Shown piece by piece: positions 11,201-20,055 of a stretch of DNA of 64,000 bases; the stretch's first letter is position 1, and the number at the start of each line of letters is the position of its first letter. The stretch lies in assembly GCA_028095005.1 (NCBI GenBank), contig CM051460.1, positions 186,852,742-186,916,741 on the forward strand, given 5' to 3'. The stretch is from Rhynchospora pubera. Taxonomy: Eukaryota > Streptophyta > Magnoliopsida > Poales > Cyperaceae. A program made the translations under genes and the position numbers. The notes beneath the pieces are model-generated. The model saw nothing but the letters and a program-made list of their open reading frames with translations. It made no database searches and was not told where the DNA came from.

Positions 11201-13617
11201 TTCACGCTTCGATCGTCTAATACTCATTTCTTCATATACATTATCTGCAGTACACACTGCAAAACTCTCCTCAATAGCCCCAGTCAAGGCACCTTTTTCT
11301 TCCATGCATGTGGGTTCAATGGACAACCTCTCAACCTTAGGACTAATAACACCATTAGAATATATAAAATTGACTACTTTCATATTAACAGTCAAGCCAT
11401 TCTGGTTCACATTATCTTCTCGGACAATATAAATAATCCTATCTTGCACGATCTTCACTTCGATCACACTGCACAAAGTGGAGAATACAAGAAGTGTTGC
11501 TATTGCAGGAGCGAAGGTGTCGGTGAAGTTAAAGAGCTTGGTTTTGTTAATGGAGTTTCTATTTTTAGTTGAACATGGAAAGATATTTCCGTTTTGGTCT
11601 GATTTGTGGCAAAGTCCTTGTAGTATTGATATATTGTTGATCTTCACCAGTGTTATACTTGTGTGGTCACTCTCACTCACAAGCTTTTGCATGTGGATTG
11701 GGCCATCATATTTGTATGGCATGACGGCAAATACACAATTGCATGTGTCAGCATGAGATCGTTTAATTTTGATAATTCTTGCATCGAGCCACACCAAATG
11801 CTGGAAGGCAAAATATGCATGCATTAATCTCAGTGAAGATGATTAATAAAAAAAAGTTATATTAGAGAAGTTCATTAGTTGACTAGCAGATCTATGTTAC
11901 CTTCTGTAATCATCAGATCTGGCAGTAGTAAATATTGGTCAGTACCATATTTGTGATTATAGATTACTTTAGCTCAATCAAAGAGCCAGAAGTCATGTTC
12001 TGAGTATCAGATTTTTATGTATGCTAAGTAATTTGTTGTGTAGTTTTTTCTTATTTAATTTTGAGTTGTGCGTAAATTCAGATAATATTTCAGTCATTTA
12101 TTTCTTTTAAGGAAAAAAAACAAGAACATTTTAGCTATTCCAACAGAGGTCTGTATGACTTTCAGCCAAAAGGCGAACTCCTTTTGAAAAAAACACAGGT
12201 AAATCCACCTTTTATTTTGATTAAGCCATAATTTGCACAAATAGATAGCAGTGTGGATCTGAAAGGTTGAATGTAAGAATTTTTATCTGGGAGCAAATTA
12301 AAAAGTATCTTATCAATATTTTAGCCCCCACATCGGCACTCATATTTCTTGCTTAGTTATGTCAGCCTGTTTTACTTATTTTAGATAGTTTTATCTATCC
12401 ATGATAATGCACAATAGTGTTTGTTGTTTTTTTTTTTTTTTTGTAAATCTCCCGACACAAGTTGTTGCATGTAGATAGACGTCATGGATTTAAGCCAAAT
12501 TGCATGTATGTTTATCTTAGGACTTACTTTGTTGTCAACAACAACAAAAAGGTAAGATGTCTAAACATGTGAAAGAGTGTTGGAAGCATATAGTGTACCT
12601 GAGATGGGGACTCGTTGTCTGAATTTGATGAGGCTGGCTGAGGCAAAAGCACACATACATCAATGCCAGGTCTTAGAAAATTACAACAATCAAGATATGT
12701 TGCTTTCCTTGACCGCATGCGCAAGAAATCAGTATGGATATTGACCAGCACCATCGGTATTGGATGCTTAGTTTGAACAGATATATTCCCGTCATATATG
12801 GAAACAAGATCAGCTGGATGCCAAGAGCCTTTATGAAATACCTCAAATGCTGCAAGTAAAATAGTAAGTTAAACACTAAAATTGTATTTTGAAGAAGGAC
12901 ATGAAGAGAATGGTCCTCTGTTTTTCTTTCTTTTTTTTTTTTACTTGCCAACTCCATTAAGAAGATGATATAATAAAATAATAGTAAGAATTATACATGC
13001 ATCAACATAACTCCCTCAAAAGTATCAAAACCTTAATTATGGTTCCTTATAAGTTACATGCAACTACAAATTTCCAAATTTCCCTTGCCTGTCCCCTCTG
13101 AAGGACCTACATTTCTGGAGTTATTAAACAGCGGCATCTCATCACTAAAAATTGTTTCGTAAGTAAAATCACCTTTCATTTCTTAACCTGGAAATAATGA
13201 ATAGGGCTCATCTAAGCAGGAAGTACCACCGATCAATCAAACACAATAATCTAGCTACAAAATAAATACAAACAAAAATAAAACAAAAGAGGCGCATCCT
13301 AAACCTGCATTACGTTTACAATACTAGTAGTCAATTTATTAAATACTCTATTGAGAACCAGCTCTTGGTCTAGTGACAAAGAGCAATGTTTCTTGACTTC
13401 TTGAGTGAAAGGTGGCAGGTTCGAAACCCGGCTGGGGGGGTCTTTCATAGACATTTAATTTAAAAATAAGTTGGGTGGCTTAGACCTTCAATTTATCTTC
13501 AAAAAAAAAAAAATTAAATACTCTACTCAGGTGAGGTTTATATATGAACTTACGAATTTGATGATCAAGTGGATAGGTAGGATCAGACGATGCTTCCTTC
13601 TTCACCATTTTCCTCAT
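6361..13617 (-). CDS. CLSY1: CLASSY1/2-type SNF2-like chromatin remodeller (5 exons, 1272 aa)
   Basis: Complete gene model: exons 13554-13617, 12599-12849, 10352-11800, 8814-8960 and 6361-8268, joined at GT-AG introns with consistent phase. The first intron splits a codon; the others are phase 0. The start is the first ATG after an in-frame TGA, and a second ATG lies three codons on. The N-terminal exons match the plant-specific CLSY1/2 region (PFEVFHKGSW; RSRKATYLDCCNFLRPGIDV). The C-terminal exon carries the SNF2-like ATPase: GSGKT at about 732-736, DEGH at 869-872, SGT at 897-899, RAYRPGQ at 1190-1196. Arabidopsis CLSY1 is about 1256 aa, so length agrees. CLSY1/2 act in the nucleus with SHH1 to bring RNA polymerase IV to H3K9-methylated loci, giving 24-nt siRNAs and DNA methylation. 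No frameshift or stop interrupts the model, so the gene appears functional. CLSY1 versus CLSY2 cannot be settled by eye. Confidence 0.93.
8416..8462. repeat. 25-bp tandem duplication in CLASSY intron 4
   Basis: The unit beginning ATTTACTGTATGCATGG is present at 8416-8440 and again from 8441. The two copies are almost identical, so the duplication is recent. It lies in the intron at 8269-8813. Confidence 0.8.
8814..8960 (-). CDS. CLSY1: CLASSY exon 4 (residues 589-637), Cys/His cluster
   Basis: The acceptor is GTTTTCCAG before 8960 and the donor GTAAGT follows 8814. It encodes the family-conserved C-x-H-D motif and a C-x2-C pair (Cys606, His608, Cys620, Cys623), followed by QTEIRDIFPP. This spacing is that of the small probable metal-binding motif preceding the ATPase in CLSY and DRD1 proteins. 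Confidence 0.88.
10352..11800 (-). CDS. CLSY1: CLASSY exon 3 (residues 106-588), linker with internal repeats
   Basis: The acceptor is TTGCCTTCCAG before 11800 and the donor GTGTGT follows 10352. The exon begins with the conserved VWLDARI block, has TKLF and an RRSKREIIQPD motif at about residues 300-310, and ends in an acidic stretch. Residues 354-403 hold two copies of a basic module ending in RHY. Residues 404-514 hold three copies of a 26-residue module beginning RL(H/Y/N)EK(H/Y)GAK. These repeats make the linker unusually basic and low in complexity. Confidence 0.9.
10741..10794. repeat. Perfect 27-bp in-frame tandem duplication in CLASSY exon 3
   Basis: The 27-bp unit at 10741-10767 is repeated without change at 10768-10794. 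It encodes nine residues twice (RLHEKHGAN, then RLHEKHGAK). It is the youngest step of the repeat expansion in the linker and keeps the frame. Confidence 0.9.
12599..12849 (-). CDS. CLSY1: CLASSY exon 2 (residues 22-105)
   Basis: The acceptor ends TTACTTGCAG before 12849 and the donor GTACAC starts at 12598. It encodes the conserved GSW-PADLVSIYDG and RSRKATYLDCCNFLRPGIDV blocks of the CLSY1/2 N-terminal region, then a short acidic Ser/Asn linker. Confidence 0.88.
13351..13512 (+). mobile_element. tRNA-derived SINE in CLASSY intron 1
   Basis: An A-box-like TGGTCTAGTGAC and a B-box GGTTCGAAACC (RNA polymerase III promoter) are followed by a body ending in 12 A residues. The 13-bp direct repeat ATTAAATACTCTA flanks it exactly (13338-13350 and 13513-13525), giving a clean target-site duplication. 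The SINE is antisense to CLASSY and ends about 40 bp from the exon 1 donor site. Confidence 0.88.
13554..13617 (-). CDS. CLSY1: CLASSY exon 1 (start codon, residues 1-21)
   Basis: ATG is at 13617-13615 and the donor GTAAGTTCAT starts at 13553. The exon encodes a short lysine-rich N terminus ending DHQI, and the split codon completes to proline, so the junction reads HQIPFEVF, as in the CLSY1 N terminus. The exon is too short to be found without splice reasoning. Confidence 0.8.
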
Positions 13618-14340
13618 AGAGTAGACTCAATCAAAGTTGTTCGCCACCGTGAAGAGATTTTTTTGTGGGTGATCGGAGAAGGGGAAAATCCATGCTCCTG
13701 CGCTGGATAAAGAGAGTGAGAAAGGTAACTGTGGGAGAGAAATGACAAGTCAGAAGTTGCTTTTACGGGGTCCGTGCGTTTTTCTGTCAGAAGAAAGAAA
13801 GAATGCCGACAATCTGAGACAATTTCCAGCTTCTAAATATGTTGCAGTTAGTGTAAGTCACCAGATACTGATCTTGAAAAGACTTGTTACATATAAGACT
13901 TCTTTGAGAGACGCAGAAATACTGAATGTTCTTCTTTTTGTGGGAAGTTATTATTGTTTGTGGATTTGTGCTTATTTGATGCGCGCTTGGGAGAAGAACG
14001 AAGACCTTTATTATTTGATTCCCTAGTAATGGAACATCTTTCTTATTACTTTTAGGGAATACTTTTTTTTAATAAACTAGGAAATGCCGTAGGACAACGA
14101 CGGACGGGTCTTTGTTGTTAGATATCCCAATAATTTTTTAGGTCTCTGAACTACATTGTCTCAGATATCAAAAATGAAGGAAAAATATATTTTGTTGATG
14201 CTAAGATGATACAGTATTCCAGCTGGCAGCCTTCCAGTTCCAGGTTGAGGCGTTGAGCCCACTAGGTTTTCATGTGTCAGAGAAAAGAAATGTAAATCTA
14301 ATTAGTCGTCGTTTACCTTTTTTTTCTTTTTTTTTTAATT
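13618..14340 (-). promoter_or_regulatory. CLASSY 5' UTR and promoter region
   Basis: This is the only unique-looking DNA between the CLASSY start codon and the foldback transposon at 14350, so it must hold the leader and proximal promoter. No convincing TATA box was found. A plus-strand open frame at 13742-14026 has no recognisable product and is probably chance. Confidence 0.35.
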
Positions 14341-14349
14341 GTAGTTACC

Positions 14350-15547
14350 GAATTCTTATCTGCTGTCGCGCGACACAATTTGTAGCGCGCTAAAGGACAA
14401 ACTGCTGCTTGGAATACGAGGACGCGGAGACTTATTAATGGATCGGCTATGTTGTGAATTTGTGATAAATTTTTAATTGGATGAGTGGGGTGCAGGTCCC
14501 ACGTGCAGTTATAAACAAACTTTAAATTTAGGGGTTATAAACAAACTTTAAAGGTGTGTATTTTTTGTATATACGGTACAGATGTACAGTGAATGTGTTG
14601 CTCGGTATTAAATTATCATAAGAAGGTATTATTTGATAATTATTTATTTCATTAATTTTTTGTATTATTTAATTTGTGAAAACATATACCTTTGATAATT
14701 ATTTATTTCATTAATTTTTTGTATTATTTAATTTGAGATGAATTAATTTCTTCTCAATTATTTAAATTAATTTATGTACTATGAAAATAGAGTAATAGAA
14801 TGAATTATTTAGCCTACAAAATTTTATCAATCCGGATTCGCTGTAGCGCGGGACACGGTGTAGGGACGGTTCATTTTTTACGGGCCTATCAATCTAGGTT
14901 ACATGCACGAAGCTCCCTTGTCCATTGAATCTTGATCAGACGACCAGAATACCGCGCTACACCATGTGTCGCTCGACATCTCAATTTAAATTTTATGTAC
15001 TATGTGCTATATTGTGTCCCGCGCTACAACGAATTCGGATTGACAAAATTTTGTAGGCTCAATAATTTATTCTATTACTCTATTTTCATAGTACATATAT
15101 TAATTTAAATAATTGAAATGAAATTAATTCATCTCAAATTAAATAATACAAAAAATTGTTGAAATAAATAATTATCAAAGGTATATTTCTTCTCAAATTA
15201 AATAATACAAAATATTAATGAAATAAATAATTATCAAATAATAACTTCTAACAATAATTTAATACCTAGTAACACATTCACTGTACGTCTGTACCGTATA
15301 TACAAAAGATACACACCTTTAAAGTTTGTTTATAACCCCCAAACTTTAAAGTTTGTTTATAACTGCACGTGGGACCTGCACCCCCACTCATCCAATTAAA
15401 AATTTATCACAAGTTCACAATATAGCCGATCCATTAATAAGTCTTCGCGTCCTTGTATTCCAAGCAGCTCCGCGTCCTCGTATTCCAAACAGGAGTTTGT
15501 CCTTTAGCGCGCTACAAGCTATGTCGCGCAACAGCGGATAAGGATTC
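14350..15547. mobile_element. Mutator-like foldback element, near-complete inverted repeat
   Basis: The element starts GAATTCTTATCTGCTGT and its other end reads GAATCCTTATCCGCTGT in reverse complement. A perfect 9-bp TSD, GTAGTTACC, flanks it (14341-14349, 15548-15556), the length typical of Mutator-like elements. The two arms of roughly 500 bp match almost throughout, leaving a centre near 14850-15000, so a transcript would fold into one long hairpin. There is no transposase. It lies 733 bp upstream of the CLASSY start codon. Confidence 0.88.
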
Positions 15548-15973
15548 GTAGTTACCTTATCAGTCATTCCAATTTCGTAACAATCCAAAAAATAATAATA
15601 AAAAATCGTATATAACAATTGAATGCAGCGAATATTTCCAGGCCTGAATTATGCAAATTAAATCATAGATCTTTATTTTAGAAAGAAAATGAAAAGAATA
15701 ATTTTGGGAAGTGCTTTGGACAACCGAATTTTTACTTGGAACAACATATATATTTTTTTCTAAATGTTTAAACTATCCTTAATATCAATTAATATCTATT
15801 ACCTTATTTATTCCTTAATAATCGTACTTTTAATTTATTTCTTTAACCGCACTTTTTTCCCCTTCTGGATTTCCTAATGCACTTTTTTTCTCCTTCCCTC
15901 TTGAGATAGCGTAATGTTATTTTTTTTTTAAATTTACATTTGCCATCACTGTGTTTTTTCCCTCCCTCTTGAG

Positions 15974-16561
15974 TAGGGCTGTCAATGGGTACGGTACGGT
16001 ACGGTAGAAGGTATTTTCATTACCGTACCCGTTAAAATTTTCTTTACCTGTACCCTACCCGTACCCGTTAAAAATAGCTTTACTCGTACCTTACCCGTAC
16101 CCGTTAAGAATTAACGGTATGGGTACGGTAACGGTAAAAAATAAATATAATAATAATAAAATTTGTACACTCTGTATAAATAAATTATATCAATAAGTAT
16201 ATTAATAAAGTGCAACAATGGAGGCGAATATTTTAGGTTTATGTTTTTTCATTTTTTCGTACACTGAATGGAAAGAATTATAAATCTTAAATAAAATCTA
16301 GCAATATTTTTTTACCAATAATGCAATATAAGATGCCATATGTATCATGTAATTGTATCTTTTTAATTGTGGCAATTACCCATTATGAAAACGATACGAA
16401 ATAACTTTTACCCGTACCCGTACCCGTTAAATTAACGAAAAAATTTCCTTACCCGTACCCGTACCCGTTAACTTAACGAAAATAAAACTTTACCCATATC
16501 CGTCTTATACGGTACGGTACGGGTTGGATAAACGGGTAAACGGGTTTCATTGACAGCCCTA
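15974..16561. mobile_element. hAT-type MITE, 588 bp
   Basis: Ends are TAGGGCTGTCAATG and CATTGACAGCCCTA, flanked by the perfect 8-bp TSD CTCTTGAG (15966-15973, 16562-16569). The interior is built from ACCCGTACCCGTTAA-like repeats in inverted arrangement. The 8-bp TSD and T/CAGGG termini point to the hAT superfamily. Confidence 0.9.
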
Positions 16562-17134
16562 CTCTTGAGATATCTTACCGCTGCCTTTTTTTTTTCCAAG
16601 AATTTGCATTTGCCATTCACTTTGCAAATAATCGCAAATCGTGTGGTGAAAAGTTTAACGAATGTTCAAAAGCCATCTCTATCGCATTGAAATGCTATTT
16701 TCATACACAAAGTTTAACCTCATTCGTCACTGCCTTTCTCGTCATAAGTCAGAGAAATCGAGAAAAAAATGTGCGGTTAAATAAATCTCTGATCGAGAGA
16801 AGGGATGGAGAGAGGGGAGGTGCAGGTAGAGACAGATCGTTGAGAGAGGAGATAAGCTAGCAAGAGTGAAGGGAGGAGGAACTGAAGTTATGGTTGAGAC
16901 TGGGGAGGAGAAGATTGGGTTTAGTGGGCAAAATAAATTTACCATCTTTTTAGAAGGGCATTTTAGTCATTTAAAAATTAATTATATTGCTGGCAGCAAA
17001 AATAATTATGTTGCCCAAAGCACCTCCCAACAATTTTCTTAATGCGGAGAATGCGGAATTAGAGGTGTAAACTAAATAGGTATTTATCATTTTCGTTCAT
17101 ATTCATATTCGTATTTTATCTACAAACATATTCG

Positions 17135-18891
17135 GAAAAATTTTTATCAATGACAAAAATGCCCCTAACAATTTTAAAAAAGACAAAACACCATCTGAAA
17201 TTTTAAAAAGAGCACAACTATAGCGGCAATAGTATTGCCGTTATAGCTCAGTCCTATAGCGATAATATTATTGCCGCTATAGGGGGCTATAGCGGTATTG
17301 CTATTATCGCTGTAGTGTATATTTTTTTTCGAGTTGACACCTCTATTTTGTTTTAATTTTTTGCGCAACTTTTTATTTTCTGTTCCGCATTGAAGAGATT
17401 AGGCGAGATTTTTGTACAAATGTAAAAAGAAAGTTCAATTACTGGGCCCACATTTCTCACTCACTATCTCTCTCCTACTTTAATTAATACAAACTCATTT
17501 ACTTCTCACTCTTTTCTCCTCTTCCACCGTACAAACAAAGAAAGAAAGAGAAAAAAAGGGGAAGAGAACAAAACCCACTCCATTTATTTTCTTCTTCCTC
17601 CAATTTCGGCAAACACAAAACCAAGCATAAAATTAGTAGAAAAATCTGAAAAATTCGGGAAAAATAGAAAATGGATAGTAGAAGTCAAGAGATGAACATG
17701 CAAGTTGTTTATTTTCGATTTTGAGTCATTTTCATGTAAGTTTTTCTTTTTCAATTACTCATTTCGGTTTTCTAGTTGGATAGTTAGAAAATAGTGATTT
17801 TCTTTGGTTGAATGTATAGTTCTTGTGGTAAATGATTAATATCTAAATTTTTTTGTTAAATTAATCCGAATTTGTTGTGGATTTTGAGCGGATATAGTCT
17901 TTATAAACTATTTGTTTGAGGTTTATAGGATATTTAGAGTTCATGACAATTTTTAAACCTTGCATGCAAACGAAAATTGATGATTTAGATTTTATTTAAG
18001 TTATTTCGGATTTTTAAGTAAAAATCCAGATTTTGTGTTGAAAAGTATGAGAATTTCGAATTTGTTGGTAATTTTTGAGATTTTTGGTTGTTCATAATGC
18101 AATATTTATTTTCTTATGGTAATATGTGGCATTTGTGGTTACTTCAACTAAATTATGAAATTTTATAAGTATAGGAGTTTTTTTTATGAAGATTTGAGGA
18201 TATTAATGCAAGTAATAACTTATGGAAAATGCATGCATGATTATGTGTTATTTAAGCGTTTACTCTTTTGTATAATTATTTCTTTTGTTCTTTTAAAATC
18301 TGGTCCATTTGGTAAAAATTTAGATAGCAAGCAACATTTCATTATTTTCCATTAAATAATTTTTTCATAAACTAATTTACTCTCTAAATTATTCAATAAT
18401 TTCCATTACATTTTTCAATAATTCCTCATAAACATATCCTACTAGACAAAAAAATTGTTCTTCTATTTTGTGACTTTTGTAATTGTTCTTCTATTTTGTG
18501 ACTTTTGTCTATTTTCTACACAGATAACAGAGTGAGCACATTATTGAAGAATGAAGGGTAAGTGCTTTGGAAATGTGGGCCCACTAATTGAACTTTCTTT
18601 TTTCATTTGTACAAAAAATCTCACCTAATCTCTTCAATGCGGGACAGAAAACAAAAAGTTGCGCAAAAAACCAAAACAAAACAGAGATGTCAGCCCGAAA
18701 AAAAAATATACTATAGCGGTAATAGCAATGCCGCTATAGCCCCCTATAACGGCAATATCATTACCGCTATAGGACTGAGCTGTAACGGCAATTCTATTGC
18801 CGCTATAACTGTGCTCTTTTTAAAATTTCAGATGATGTTTTGTCCTTTTTAAAATTGTTAGGGGTATTTTTGTCTTTTATAAAATTTTTTC
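17135..18891. mobile_element. Mutator-like element with long TIRs, non-autonomous
   Basis: The TIRs (about 300-350 bp) start GAAAAATTTTTATCAATGAC on the left and GAAAAAATTTTATAAAAGAC in reverse complement on the right. A perfect 9-bp TSD, ACATATTCG, flanks it (17126-17134, 18892-18900). Each TIR contains several palindromic CTATAGCGGCAATA / TATTGCCGCTATAG units. The interior (about 17460-18540) has a CT-rich leader-like stretch and a short ATG frame near 17671, like a gene 5' end, so capture of host sequence is possible. No transposase is visible. Confidence 0.85.
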
Positions 18892-19069
18892 ACATATTCG
18901 TCTCTTCCATAGGCAGAAAAATGATACGAATAGAGATGAATTTTTAAGTTTAGTTTTGAGCTGTCAAAGTAATATGAATATTCGGATTATCCGAATTCAA
19001 TTTCAAAATAATAAATCTGCTATATGGTTTTCTACATAAATAATATATGGACACACACACACACATATA

Positions 19070-19473
19070 GAGTTTAGCTACGGTGAGTCGCGACTCACGG
19101 ACTCTCCGGTGAGTCGCGACCAAAACTCCTAGATCTAGATCAAATTGACCGATCCAAACCGTCCAATATGATCTCCCTATTGAAATCTCCATGTAGACCA
19201 AATTTTTCATTTTTTCAAATTTTTTTAGTATTTTTTTGTTATTTTAGAAAATCGTTAATCTAATTGGTTCTAAACCATTGAAAAACATCAGTTTTTAAAA
19301 ATCCGAAAAAAATACTTAAAAATTTCGAAAAAATAAAAAATTTTGTTTGCACGGAGATTTCAATAGGGAGATCATATTGAACGGTTTGGATCGATCATTT
19401 TGATCTAGATCTAAGAGTTTTGGTCGCGACTCACCGGAGAGTCCGTGAGTCGCGACTCACCGTAGCTAAACTC
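19070..19473. mobile_element. Hairpin MITE, family A (GAGTTTAGCTACGG)
   Basis: The TIR starts GAGTTTAGCTACGGTGAG and includes the perfect 16-bp palindrome GTGAGTCGCGACTCAC next to the terminus. The whole 404-bp element is an imperfect hairpin. It sits between an ACACACATATA run and a (TA)n tract, which hides the TSD. The architecture matches the 9-10 bp TSD elements at 44321 and 53809, so a Mutator-like origin is inferred. Confidence 0.75.
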
Positions 19474-19492
19474 TATATATATATATATATAT

Positions 19493-19785
19493 AAAAGCTA
19501 AATTGGACTCCAGCACATAGAGGCCTTGTGTGCTGAAATTTTTTAGCCATCCGATCGAGATCAAGATTAAATCGTGTGGTCTAGGTTTTGTCGTTGATGG
19601 AACGAATTTGACCTCCGTCTCTTCGTTTCTTGCTTGTCTCTCTAATCAGTGCCTTCGAGAACCTATGGGAAGCTTCGGCAGTTTTTCTCCCTTACCCCAA
19701 CAACAAGATGTATGTTCGGGATTCGCGATGGCACAATTAATTTGTTGGGTTTTCTTTTCCGAACATGAAACCTTCTGAGGTACAT
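19493..19785 (+). mobile_element. Fragment of family D element (left end only)
   Basis: This segment repeats the left end of the element at 23070, starting AAAAGCTAAATTGGACTCC and running to the GAGGTACA sequence. It lacks the 130 bp found at 23202-23331; the break coincides with a direct CTTCG repeat. It includes an open frame starting ATGGGAAGCTTCGG that is also present in the longer copy. Confidence 0.8.
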
Positions 19786-19793
19786 GTTCGGAA

Positions 19794-19988
19794 AATCGTT
19801 AATCTAATTGGTTCTAAACCATTCAAAAACATCAGTTTTTAAAAATCCGAAAAAAATACTTAAAAATTTCGAAAAAATAAAAAATTTTGTTTGCACGGAG
19901 ATTTCAATAGGGAGATCATATTGAACGGTTTGGATCGATCATTTTGATCTAGATCTAAGAGTTTTGGTCGCGACTCACCGTAGCTAAA

Positions 19989-19991
<3 letters not shown>
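19794..19991. mobile_element. Right half of a family A hairpin MITE
   Basis: Sequence from AAAATCGTTAATC to GTAGCTAAACTC repeats the right arm of the element at 19070-19473. It is fused directly to the family D fragment, and the left arm is missing. Confidence 0.75.

Positions 19992-20051
<60 letters not shown>
19992..20051. repeat. (TA)n microsatellite
   Basis: An almost pure TA run of about 60 bp separates two transposon ends. Similar tracts occur at 19474-19492, 23014-23069, 27866-27881, 28278-28292, 28644-28670 and 29392-29414, each abutting a transposon terminus. Confidence 0.95.

Positions 20052-20055
<4 letters not shown>

Noticed and set aside
10523..11756. Several plus-strand frames overlapping CLASSY exon 3
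   Set aside because: They are antisense shadows of the 483-codon exon, whose own translation matches the CLASSY family.
13742..14026. Plus-strand 94-codon frame upstream of CLASSY
   Set aside because: No recognisable domain, no leader or terminator context, and it lies in the presumed CLASSY promoter; frames of this length arise by chance.
18520..18560. CAGAGTGAGCAC string resembling miR156
   Set aside because: Only part of the mature sequence matches and no precursor hairpin is placed correctly.
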